The notes beneath the pieces were generated by a model, which saw only the letters and a program-made list of their open reading frames with translations, was not told the DNA's origin and ran no database searches. 64,000 bases of DNA from Saccoglossus kowalevskii (taxonomy: Eukaryota > Hemichordata > Enteropneusta > Harrimaniidae): the NCBI RefSeq assembly GCF_000003605.2, contig NW_003135351.1, positions 315,991 to 379,990 of the forward strand, in the 5' to 3' direction. Position 1 is the stretch's first letter, and the number at the start of each line of letters is the position of its first letter. Both the position numbers and the translations under genes were made by a program. Shown here one piece after another: positions 1-10,067 of this stretch.

Positions 1-219
1 GGCATTGGACAAGTGAATTTATTATTTGTTATCGTTTTCCACAAGAAGCAATTCAGACTCACGGAGTGAAATGTGGTCATGACTTGAATGTAATTTACAT
101 GTAATTTGTCTGAACATAAATTACCCCTCGGCGCCTTATGAAGCATTAGTACACAAACCGCAGGAGAACAAATCACTATTGAAAGGCACTTCTTGTCGGG
201 TATATTAATAGTTCAACTG

Positions 220-560
220 ACTTGTGTGAACAGCTGCGCGTCTAGCACTCTGAGTATGCGCAGTAAATTACATATTGCATACTTGCGTATATATACAAAG
301 ACAGTGTAGCGGAAAGTCCCCTGTTGAGTTTCACTGGAAATGTCTGGTTGTTTTCACTTTATGGCTTCGATCGTTGGAAAATCGTAAAGAAATAGAAATA
401 TCGATTTTTGGGCTTTATATTTTAACTAGAAAACTATTGCCATTGACAACGTGTTCCTTGCTGCATTTACAAAGCACGTGACCGGCAAACACCTCAAACC
501 CCATGAAAATAATGCAGGACGGTAAATTAGAAAATGGGAATTTTTCGACGTTATACGACT
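220..560 (+). promoter_or_regulatory. Upstream module U1 of OTOP copy 1 (kappaB-like site)
   Basis: This is the first of four diverged tandem modules ahead of OTOP copy 1. It has a TATA-like tract near 286, a GC-rich TATGCGCAG segment near 254, and GGAAAGTCCC at 311-320, the reverse complement of the NF-kappaB/Rel site GGGACTTTCC. The tract TTGAGTTTCACTGGAAAT that follows is shared with the later modules. I see no clear splice donor. Regulatory function is inferred from motifs and repetition only. Confidence 0.4.
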
Positions 561-739
561 CCCATAATCAACGATGCTCTGCCTCTCCTAACCAGCAGTT
601 AAATTGACTAAATGGTTATACTGTCAAGCTATTTAAGTGGATAGACTAAGGGTGTAAAGTACAACACGTAATACACCTATCATTGCAGTCAAAGACATTC
701 AAATGTGTTGCGTACATAAATAAAATCATTCAATGTAAC

Positions 740-973
740 TGAATCGTCTGGTCAGCCGCGAATTCGCACTCCCACTGTGTATAGTACTATTACATACGAC
801 ATACATTTGCAGGGTGTGTGAAAGCCCCAGATTAACCGGAAAGTCCCTTGTTGAGTTTCTTAGGAAATTCCCGTTTCACTTTTATTTTGATACTATATTA
901 GCTGGGTATCATGGGGTATTAGGATGCGGGTACAGCGTTTATAAAGTTTTTTTTTTACTCTTTTCGAAATGAG
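740..973 (+). promoter_or_regulatory. Upstream module U2 with probable 5'UTR exon of OTOP copy 1
   Basis: This second module has two kappaB-like sites 15 bases apart: GGAAAGTCCC at 838-847 and GGAAATTCCC at 863-872. TTTCACTTTT at 874-883 follows, one base from the IRF/ISRE core TTTCNNTTTC. The module ends in a strong splice donor, GAG|GTAAGTTT, after 973. An acceptor at 2449-2450 lies just before the start codon of copy 1, so a non-coding first exon ending at 973 is likely. The transcription start is not defined. Confidence 0.5.
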
Positions 974-1109
974 GTAAGTTTTTTTTTTTTCAAAATACAT
1001 GTATGTGTGTTTGACTTTTTAGTGTGCGAGTGATTTGGGGGAAAATGAATCACTCATTCTAGACTATTTCTACGCAATGATGACTCAGCACATTTCAAAC
1101 ATTATTAAA

Positions 1110-1352
1110 AATGCATTATTCGCTGCGTATACATACTATAATCGATGGTCAGCTGCGCATCTCGGACCCTGGGCATGCGCATTATCACCATAAGTTGGAA
1201 AGTCCCGAATCAACCGGGAAAAAAACCCTTGTTGAGTTTCTCTGGAATTTCCCGTTTTACTTTTATTTTAATACTAGATTATCTCGGTATAACAAGACAT
1301 TTTGATGCTGGTGCGACGTTGTTCAAGTTAACTTCTTTTTTCTCTTTGCAAA
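1110..1352 (+). promoter_or_regulatory. Upstream module U3 with probable alternative 5'UTR exon of OTOP copy 1
   Basis: This third module is homologous to U2 along its length. It carries a GGGCATGCGCA tract near 1171, GGAAAGTCCC at 1197-1206 and GGAATTTCCC at 1244-1253 (reverse complement GGGAAATTCC, a classical kappaB variant). It ends in a donor, GCAAA|GTAAGTAT, after 1352. The same order of motifs and donor in U2 and U3 suggests duplicated alternative first exons rather than unrelated motif hits. Confidence 0.5.
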
Positions 1353-1469
1353 GTAAGTATTTTTTTTGACGTCTCAGTGTGATTTTTGAGGTCGAGTTAC
1401 TCATTCTAGACTAAGTCTATGCTATTATGAATTGGCACAATTCAGAAATTATTAAACTACACTACACTG

Positions 1470-1690
1470 CATATATATAACAGATTGTCCAATTGCTTAA
1501 ATCGAACTCCGGGCATGCGCAACACTATCATGATCGTATGTTTGAAAGACACGGATTTCCACGAAATACCCTTGCGAGATGCTCGTTTGAAAATTCTCGT
1601 TTGGCTGGCAACATGACGTTGTTCAAGCTATTTTACTCACGTCAAAATAAGGCCGCGAGTTTGCTCAAAAACCCAATGTGATCAGTATAT
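1470..1690 (+). promoter_or_regulatory. Decayed upstream module U4
   Basis: This is a fourth diverged copy: a TATATATAA tract near 1474, CGGGCATGCGCA near 1510 and the GACGTTGTTCAAG segment shared with U3. The kappaB-like sites are mutated and no strong donor remains. A short direct repeat, AATGTGATCAGTATATAC, lies at its end (about 1676-1711). Confidence 0.35.
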
Positions 1691-2459
1691 ACACAATGTG
1701 ATCAGTATATACGAAGTGATTCATTCCGGAGTTAGTCGCAGCGAAGCGAAAAGGACCTCCCATATTTAAGCGACTCGCGGAAGAGCGAACGGTTAGTATT
1801 CAGTGCCGGCGACACAGTGGGGGCAGAAGGGGCGGTCGCCTCTTCGAATAAAATGCATGAAATATCATTTCCGTGGATGTAGATTTCAAAATTGTTGAGG
1901 GAGAGCTTGGCCCTGGTGACCAGATCTCACCCCTCCATATACAATTCCGTGCCGCCGCCTCAGTATTCACACCCTTCTCACATGACTGAATTTTTAATGG
2001 CAATAATGAGGCAATAATATTGTACTCTACGTCGTCGCGTTGTTCTTATTCTACAAAACAAGCGTAATGCTTTGAAGCCAACAGATTTTCAAACCGATCG
2101 TTGATAACAATTTTTCCCGTCATCAATTTGTTGATAGATTTTATTAATTTTAAGGTTATTTTCATTCCTAGTAAGCTAAAACGAAAGTAGATCCACAAAC
2201 TGCAGTCACAAATGAATAGAAATTACTTGAATAGTCGATGTGCCCTTAATGAATAATTATTCACATTTGTAAATTCTTTAAACAAATATTTATTGATAAA
2301 ATACTTGCTTGCTAGTGGTGATTTGTCATGCGATGCAATTATATGATGACTACATATACACCAACAAAGGAACCATTTTAATTGTATTGCGTCTGTATTT
2401 AATGTTGAAAGTCGGATAAATTCATATTTTAAATCTCTATGATTCCCTAGATTACAAAT

Positions 2460-5400
2460 ATGCCTGGACGAGGTAGAAACTACCAAGCACTGGACGTTAG
2501 AGATGCCGTTGTTCATGGACGCAATCGACACAGGTAACACAACACTATTTCGTAACATTGGTGACAAACACGCGTTAGTTCATATGTTTCTGACTAAGCA
2601 GTGAGTTATTAATAATGATGAGAGAACCATACATTTTTGAAAAGTTATCTCATTGCACCCATAAGTGAGATGTATAGTCACGTGACATGAAAAGAGTTGA
2701 ATCAACGCACTTTTATCAAAACTACACGAAGAACCAATCACAAGACTGGTTACGAACCAGTTGAGCAAGGCTAACCGAGTCGTAACCTCGATGTGGTTCG
2801 TAGCCAGTCTTATGATTGGTTGTGGACAAATTCTGAACAGGCCACCGTGAGACGTCTCCAACTGTGCCGTGCGTTCGGGCCAACCGTTAATTATTCATAA
2901 ATGGAGTCAATTTGTGTAGTTTTCTTGATTTATTCTGCAGATATAGGTAAAATATGATTATAGGCTTTGGCGAAATTTGAAATAGCAAATAATATTCTTC
3001 AACCTGGTATTTTTTATAGATTTTATTTTTCATTCTGTTCGTCTGTTTTTTCCAGTTTAAAAAATATGAGCTCGCTGGAGCCTTCATCCCTTGTCTATTT
3101 CTTACACTAGATACCAGCCGATACTCCCCCCCCCCCGCTCATAGGGAGTGCGTACAGTTGATTATAGTTCCTGATGGGCTCCCTGTGGTAATTATGTGCG
3201 GCAATACCATACACGCTGAACTGTTTTTGGGTTTAATTTAGGAATGACTGTCTTGAAGGTTATATATGGGAATGTGGTGATGATTATTAATCCTCACATT
3301 ATACATATGACTTCTTACATTCTTACATTATTATTATTATTATTATTATTGTTATATTTTCTAGAACAAGGACAAGCGTTGCATGCAGTCAAGTCTTTGC
3401 CTTACTACATATCGTAGTCGGACTGGTTTTACCACTGGCATACGCCTTTCAGAAGTTTCGGCAACAAAACAAGCGATATGGCAAGGATGTACAGTTCTGG
3501 CAACTCGACGCATATCACATATATTTGTACGGCTTATCGATAATATGTGTTATTTGCATGATCGCATTTGGAATGTTGAAAACGCATGACGGGAAACAGA
3601 GCCACCAGGCGGCGTCAGAGTTCATAAAAGGTGATTTAGATGCCTTTCAAAAGATGTATTTTAAAGTAAACATAGTTTTTTTTACATTTGACATTGTACA
3701 CTTATTCCTGCATTTAACAAACAAACGTTAAACTATTTTTCAATTCAATAGCTGGCGCTGTTTTGTTCGGAGTCTGTGGTATGCTGCAAGCGGGATTTAA
3801 ATTCTGCTCAATAGTTGGCGACCATAGTTGTGAGAACTGTGGTAACCATGGTGTTGATGCTAGTGAATCGTTTCTGTCCATGCTGTTTATATTTATACTC
3901 TGGTTATTCGTTTGTGCCTACTCTAACAGATGCATAACAAAATGGAAGAGATTTGCAAGGTATTCATATTTAAAAATAAAATAATGTAATTAAATAAATA
4001 AAATGGGCAAACGTTAAATGGCGGTTGTCGCCGAGCCGCGTCGTGTTCAATATGTGACTCATAGCAAAATATACGTGTAAAACGCGTGTAAAATATACAA
4101 GTTTGTTTACGTGATACGACCAGCGGATATCGGCGTGTCGATTCCTTTTTGGCTTATATTTAATTTCTAGGCACGTACGCACAACCTTGTCTCGACAGGT
4201 TCCTGTTAACAGAAGCAGAGTCATGTCCATACACCCATGATTAACCCAGAGTTCAACCTTCATTTAATGTTCTTTCACTTACACAGGGTGGCGATCATGC
4301 TTTTATGGGCAACGTGTATGAGCTCTTGGAGTGGATTATTTGTTGATGAGGTTATGCACGACTTTGAACACGGCAATTTTAGTTATAAGATATGCAACTT
4401 GAAAAAGGAGAACGTTACTCCAGTGATGGAACTGGTTAGCTCCCTGGGTCTGTTCAGTGAATTCCCATATGTCGTCAGTTATCACAGAAATAACGGTAAG
4501 TACTGAATGTGCATTTTATGCTACATGGATTACTAAAGTAAATGTGTATTAATTCATCATTGGTACAACAAGTATATCGACAAAGTACATTACGCAGATG
4601 ATGACAGCGCCGGAAGTTCTAAAATTCCGTGTGACAAACATTATATGCGGACAGCTAGCTCTGGAGCTATTTAGATAGATCTAAAATTGGCTGCCTTGTT
4701 TTGGTTTATGTTTCAAAATTTTAATTATAAACAATTATAAAAAAGCTATTCTATCTTCGCCTACAGATGACAAAGTAAAATGTGTACCATAGTCTCATGT
4801 TATATTCCTTAACTGAGAAGAAGTTTAATATATTTGGTTGTAATTGTTTTTAGCAGAAGACAGTCAGGAAAAGATGTCATATGACGACGTCAAAGACGAG
4901 ACTTCTGCTTTCCTAATTCCAGGGGCAATGGAGTTTTATCTCATCATGTCTGGCTTCATGTACGTGATGTATGGAAATATCGGGAGAGATACGGATAATC
5001 AGGCTGTACGTGGAACGAGACACCTCACCCTGGACAAAAGTTACTTCGGACTAGGACTAGGTATTATTACGATAGTGTGCGCAATCCTAACGGTTGTAGC
5101 ACATGTCAAATCAGAAAAGGACATGGCAGAACTATTAGTAGGAAAACCCTCAGTAATCTATTTCGCGTTTGCTATTGGGGTGTATGCGTTTGCTATTGCG
5201 GGTAACGTTGTATCCCACCACATCATGAGGAACAGTGACGTCTGGGTAATTGATGATAGACGTGATGATGAAGTCAGGCTCACCATGGTTCTCATGTTTA
5301 TTTCAGCCAGTGGACTTTTTATTAACAGCGTGTTCACAATAATTGCGGCCTCGTTATCGATGCAATCCGTGCACCAACCAGAACTTGTAATTGCGCAGGA

Positions 5401-5704
5401 CACCATCAAAATCATTGATATAACATGTCAGATGGTATTCCTATACGACGCATTTCACAGAACGCCACCGAATGAATTTAAGCCGACCTTCGCTCGTAAC
5501 ATAACGATGTTTTTAATTTTTTCAAACTTCGTATTTTGGGCAATGAACATTTACGAGCAGAAAGACCTTGGTGTATATCCTATGCAGTACTGTTTCTATA
5601 GTTACGAGATTTGGTCGATTGTGTTACACCTAGTGACTCCATTAGAGATATATTTCCGATTTCATTCATGCCTTTTATATTTTGAAATTTGGTTGAGCGG
5701 ATGA
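2460..5704 (+). CDS. OTOP: Otopetrin-like proton channel, copy 1 (5 coding exons, 535 aa)
   Basis: Predicted coding exons are 2460-2533, 3365-3630, 3752-3959, 4287-4495 and 4854-5704, with GT-AG introns in phases 2,1,2,1; the total of 1608 nt is in frame. The product has about 12 hydrophobic segments, as expected for otopetrins: two in exon 2 (residues about 36-100), two in exon 3, one in exon 4 and seven in exon 5. Family signatures include LIPGAMEFYLIMSGFMYVMY (sixth segment), QMVFLYDAFHR, NFVFWAMNIYE and the C-terminal EIYFRFHSCLLYFEIW. Otopetrins are dimeric proton-selective channels of the plasma membrane and some organelles; the exact role here is unknown. At about 535 aa it is near the short end of the family. 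The start codon follows an acceptor at 2449-2450, implying a non-coding first exon in modules U1-U3. A tandem acceptor (TAGCAG) at exon 5 could add or drop one residue. Confidence 0.88.
2733..2820. repeat. Foldback inverted repeat in intron 1 of OTOP copy 1
   Basis: The left arm, starting CCAATCACAAGACTGGTTAC, is matched by an inverted right arm, starting TGGTTCGTAGCCAGTCTTAT, around a loop of about 33 bases. The arms are about 26 bp with a few mismatches. It could be a small foldback transposon remnant. I found no second copy. Confidence 0.5.
3329..3360. repeat. (ATT)n microsatellite
   Basis: A short run of TTA/ATT trinucleotides lies directly before the exon 2 acceptor of OTOP copy 1. A similar TTATTATTA tract precedes the same exon in copy 2 (10849-10865), so the tract was probably present before the duplication. 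Confidence 0.7.
4014..4135. mobile_element. Degenerate MITE, family 2, in intron 3 of OTOP copy 1
   Basis: It begins TTAAATGGCGGTTGTCGCCG, matching the TTAA-(A)GGCGGTGGTCGTCGCG end of the other family 2 elements, and shares GTGTTCAATATG and GTTTGTTTA blocks with the copy at 11490-11622. The right end is eroded, so the boundary is approximate. Confidence 0.5.
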
Positions 5705-6645
5705 TTTTTCTATCGAGTGACTGTTCACTTGAGACGCCTATTTTATTTGTTATACACATTTTCTGTATGATATTATATGTAAAGCTGCATCTGAAAGCAC
5801 ACGGAAGTCTTGATTTGTAAAGCACTGTGTAGTGGACTGTGATATGATTATATATAGATATATATATACCATGATTGCCGTTGCTTTGAGATATTGTTTA
5901 TAACTGGCCGTGATCTGAAACTTTTTCAAACCATACATTTCCGTCCGACTTTTAAGGATGGACGAAAAGTGCCGATAACTCATCGAAATACACGAATATT
6001 TTCAAAACATGTCATGAAACCACAGCCTTGTGCGTGTAAATATTCATGCCATAAAGTGTATTTATTCTTGAGATGATGCGCATTGTTTTTATTGTTAAAA
6101 CGTATATAGCTTGAATAAGCACAGAGTTACGCTACGTAAATCAGGAAGTGTCAAATCGTTGTCCGGCATTGTGACGACCACACTCATTGTTTTCATTTTA
6201 TATACTGACTTGATGGAATTATTATTATTTTGGAATCTCGTTTTTAACCGCAATTACAAGTCAAACAATCAAAAATATATACAAATGTCTCTGGGACAAT
6301 GCTACCCAAGTTTAGAAAGTTACATATTTTAGTTTAGTTGAATGCTCACCAGAAGTATCACTTACATGTGATTTGAGAACAAATTCTCAAAAACAGGAAC
6401 ATCATATGCATATAGTTGACATAAACAATGATAAAATATGCTTAAAACAAGGTGAAACGCTGATAGACATGCGCATAGTTGAGCATTCGTAAAGGACAAT
6501 CATTATGATAGTTATGGCAGGCAATAGACCTTTTGCGCAATACACCGGAAGACATTTCTGAGACTGCGCAGTGGTACGCAAGTCCCCCGGTTGACCCAGT
6601 TGAGAGGCGGAAGTAAACAAGACCGATGTTTATATTCAGTACGCT

Positions 6646-6789
6646 ATGGCTAACGTTCAAGATATCTCGTCTATCGACATTCTAAGGAAAAAAAAAACGG
6701 TGAAACAGTTAAAGGAACTACTAAAATCCAATGTCTTAAAGTTGGTGGCAACAAAAACGAGCTTTTAGCTAGAGCAATTGAGGGGAAAA
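6646..6789 (+). pseudogene. Orphan SAP-domain first exon with a 1-base frameshift
   Basis: Translation from the ATG at 6646 gives MANVQDISSIDILRKKKTVK followed by QLKELLKSN. After a missing base near 6733 the next frame continues LKVGGNKNELLARAIEGK up to a donor at 6789/6790. Together this is a textbook SAP motif (a DNA-binding helix-extended-helix, about 35 residues). SAP motifs occur at the N-terminus of many nuclear proteins and of several multicopy, transposon-associated gene families. No following exon is recognisable before OTOP copy 2, so this looks like a stranded fragment. A sequencing error at the frameshift is possible. A run of ten A at 6687-6696 stays in frame (RKKKT). Confidence 0.55.
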
Positions 6790-7785
6790 GTAATATTATT
6801 TTCTACTTTCGTTTATAGTTTTGTGTTACTGAATTCATCATATTGTAATTTGTAATGCTCCTGCCTCCTACATTATGGTCATTCAATAAACCTGTATTAT
6901 TACCCAAAATAATAAGAAGCCTGGCAACCTATATTTCCATAGTAACCCAAATCGCACCAACAGAATTATTGTCTGCTATGTCTGTTGTTGACTTGGTGGT
7001 ATATCTAGTAAATAAATGCAACCCTTAACTGCATATTGCGAGAATAAGACCGCCATGAGGTGTTCGAGTAAATTTAGAATGTACATGCATGAATACATGA
7101 AACACACGCACCTTCATTACCTGGATTGTTGATACGTCATTTGCATAGGAAAAAGGAGTGTCCTCACGAATAATGATTAATAATCGATAGAGACAGGTGT
7201 AATACAACGAAATGACTCTCGGTATCAACATATTCACATTTAATATATTCATTGATTGAAATTTAGTCCACACTATAAACTAGTCTGTTTCTATGGCTGT
7301 AAATTGGTACCCTGAATGTGAATGGCGAGATCAGACCATTATAGCAAGTTCTCATGACGACGGCGACAAGATCAGAACACCTGGCATATAACCTTTCTTT
7401 ATGACAGCAATTATTTCATCTATTAGGGTACGGCCAATGTAACTGCATTGTGTACGCAATTATCAATTTAGTAAACGTGTATGACCACCCTAAAATAAAG
7501 CAGTCTGAAGTCGTCTCTATTCGTAATATATCCCTGCATAAATGGCTTTACATGTACGTTAGCGACGTTTCTTTAAATTATCATCCCCGGTCCAACTCAT
7601 GAATGCTACTGCAAAGAATTTAAACGTTTAACCATGAGCTAACCACATTTGATCGTATCGCAATATATACACACAACGCAAACTTTAAAATTGTACTACT
7701 CAAGTACTTTAACTAAAATTTACGTGTCATCAGCAGCAGCGTATCTCAGCATAATTTTCTCACTCAACTCACAACATGCATTGCA
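6790..7785. other. Intergenic sequence without recognisable genes
   Basis: AT-rich sequence with only short unsupported open frames. I see no conserved protein motif, clear repeat or RNA gene. An AATAAA at about 6886-6891 could be the polyadenylation signal of the SAP-like fragment. Confidence 0.5.
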
Positions 7786-7789
7786 TGCA

Positions 7790-8000
7790 GGTAATTCGTG
7801 CACAGTAAACCTATACGATGATTATTTGGGCATGGGCATATAAATCGACGTTATATAAATCGAAATTCCGATTCATCACCGGAAATACCCTTGTTGAGTT
7901 TCGCTGGGAAACCCCCCTTTATTTTTACACTGAGGCTATATTATTATTGCAAATAATTTCGTTGAAACCACGATGTTGTTTCAAGTTGATTAGGGACAAG
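7790..8000 (+). promoter_or_regulatory. Upstream module of OTOP copy 2 (first copy)
   Basis: This segment is homologous to the modules before copy 1: GGGCATGGGCATA near 7828, then GGAAATACCC (mutated kappaB), the shared TTGTTGAGTTTCGCTGGGAA block, and a degenerate kappaB match GGGAAACCCC at 7906-7915. The expected splice donor is absent, so it may be a decayed promoter copy. Confidence 0.4.
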
Positions 8001-8050
8001 ACAATTTATATAATCTGTAGTCATACAATACCTGTTTCTGTTGGTGAGTA

Positions 8051-9190
8051 GCCTTTTAATGTTAGTAAACCACCTAATTTCTCAGTGATTAGTGACCTAT
8101 TTTAGAACAGGACTAAAGTCACCAGTAACATGCATGACCTCACTCGCTCACAATTAACAACAGGCGCGTTATTATACCAAATTGTGTTTATATACCTACA
8201 CTTATAAATTCAATTCGCTGCATTTTGTGAGTATATGGTGAATAGGTGCGTATGCCCACCCTCCCAACTTGCTTAATACATTACGCATTACATATACAAT
8301 GATATTTAAAGTGGCAAGCACATAGAATCTCTGACTAATATCGCTCAGACTCTACTGTTATTTAATAAATTTTATTTTCCAACTTGTTCTTAAAAACTTT
8401 TATTTATTATACCATGTTTCATTGTACAGATATTTGGTGTATACGTGTCTCCTAATTTTGGTTACTAACGCCATAAAACCTTTAGTATGAGCGTTTTCGA
8501 TTTGCTATATGCACATCTATGTAGGATGCTCCACCCCACGGAACATGAGTAATGTATTATCAGTTGTATTATGAATAATGAGCAGCAAGCTAAGGGGACC
8601 AACTCGCATCCGTATCGATTATTACACATGATTTAGGGAGTCGCGGGTGCCTTGGAGTTAAATAACAATACGTGTGTTATGCTGACAGCCATAAAGCTGA
8701 CCGAGGTGATGAGGCATTTACGATGAAGCTACTAACATACCTGGATTTACTCACGATTGATTGTGTCACAAATCACGATTATGGCATGGTTTTATGCATG
8801 GAAAATAACTGTTTCAATTAACAGTAATATTTTGTCTGACACTATTAAAGAATATTTTTTATTTTACAATTTCCATTGATGTATTTGACCAACTCATGTA
8901 TTTCACTGATTAAAATCAAGTTAGGTATCTGGCGATAGTGTACCTATGCATTCATTTCCTACTGTTGGTCGAAAATCAAATATAAATGCATTTGGTATAT
9001 TTGCCATGTAAAAAAATACTTAAATTTATAACACGTCCGAGCCAAATAAATTAGTCTAAAAGTTGTAACATTTTTTAAATCTACTCATATGGGTGCACCT
9101 CCACGTCAGATTGTCCTTTCTATTATGTTCATGATTACACTAATTGCAGTCATGTTACTGCATCAAAGAATGAGGTGAAAGGTCGCTGTT
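8051..9190. other. Intergenic sequence without recognisable genes
   Basis: AT-rich sequence between the two upstream modules of OTOP copy 2. Only short frames are present and I recognise no coding, RNA or repeat feature. Confidence 0.5.
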
Positions 9191-9194
9191 CATA

Positions 9195-9372
9195 GCATTA
9201 ATTATGCACAGACTCTGGGCATGCGCATTTTAATAATCATCACATGCATGATTAAGTCATTCGCATTGAAATTGGAAATTCCCGGTTTCACTGAAATGAC
9301 GCGTTTACTTTCACTTCGATGCTGTGATAGGCGTTGTTGACTGTTGACTGTTTTTTTTCATTTTAAAACAAG
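9195..9372 (+). promoter_or_regulatory. Upstream module of OTOP copy 2 with probable 5'UTR exon
   Basis: It contains CTGGGCATGCGCA near 9217, a kappaB-like GGAAATTCCC at 9274-9283, and ACTTTCACTTCG at 9307-9318, which resembles IRF-binding GAAGTGAAAGT on the other strand. It ends in a strong donor, ACAAG|GTAAGTTT, after 9372. An acceptor at 10028-10029 (or 10065-10066) precedes the ATG of copy 2. The layout repeats that of U2 and U3 upstream of copy 1. Confidence 0.5.
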
Positions 9373-10067
9373 GTAAGTTTTCTCAAATAAGTAATCATAC
9401 ACGATATTCTGTGTTAGCTGTAGAGCCAATGTTTCCGCGTAGTGTGTACCAGAGAACTCTCAGCAGCGCAAAACGTAGTATTAATGAATAACTATCCAGG
9501 CATAGTTTTGATTTGAGCGAGGCGTTATTCTCCGTCTTTATACGTCGTTCAAAACCCATGTGGTTCTCATTTCGTCAACCACTGCGCCATAGTTACGGTA
9601 GTGTTTTGAGGCATTTCCAATAATAATAATATTCCAATAATTTTATGCAAAATTTATTCATGTATTATATTGAAAGTTTAAATAAAAGTAGCAATTCTTT
9701 GGGCTTACCTTGGATGTTCAACGCTCGAAAATCTAAGGTTCCTTGCCGTGGCTAAACGAAACTAGAATAAAGCAATTATAAGTATATAAAAACCTTTATT
9801 TTGCATAGAGCAAAATATTTGTATATGTCAATTCCTGTTAATAGAAAGATTTAACCTTTCTGTATGACATTCACGTACGAGAACCTATTTCCGAACAAGG
9901 AAAACCGTAGTATGTCGCATATAAAACCACAGATTACAATCTGAAAGACGTGTACAGGCAATTTAAATGTTAGTAAAATACAATTCTCTATAATCTCTCA
10001 TAGCTTGTTTTATTCATTTATATTTCTAGTTATATTTGGGTTGAGTCTGAATATCTTGACGTTTAGG

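Noticed and set aside
1079-1092. AP-1/NRF2-like TGACTCAGCA in the upstream module of OTOP copy 1
   Set aside because: It is a single occurrence not conserved at the equivalent place in module U3, so it is likely chance.
1803-1845. GC-rich CAGTGCCGGCGACACAGTGG tract resembling a transposon end
   Set aside because: No partner terminus is visible and the similarity is only compositional.
5158-5415. Minus-strand frames within OTOP exon 5 (also 14738-14992, 22926-23394)
   Set aside because: Antisense shadows that recur in each paralog because the coding strand is conserved.
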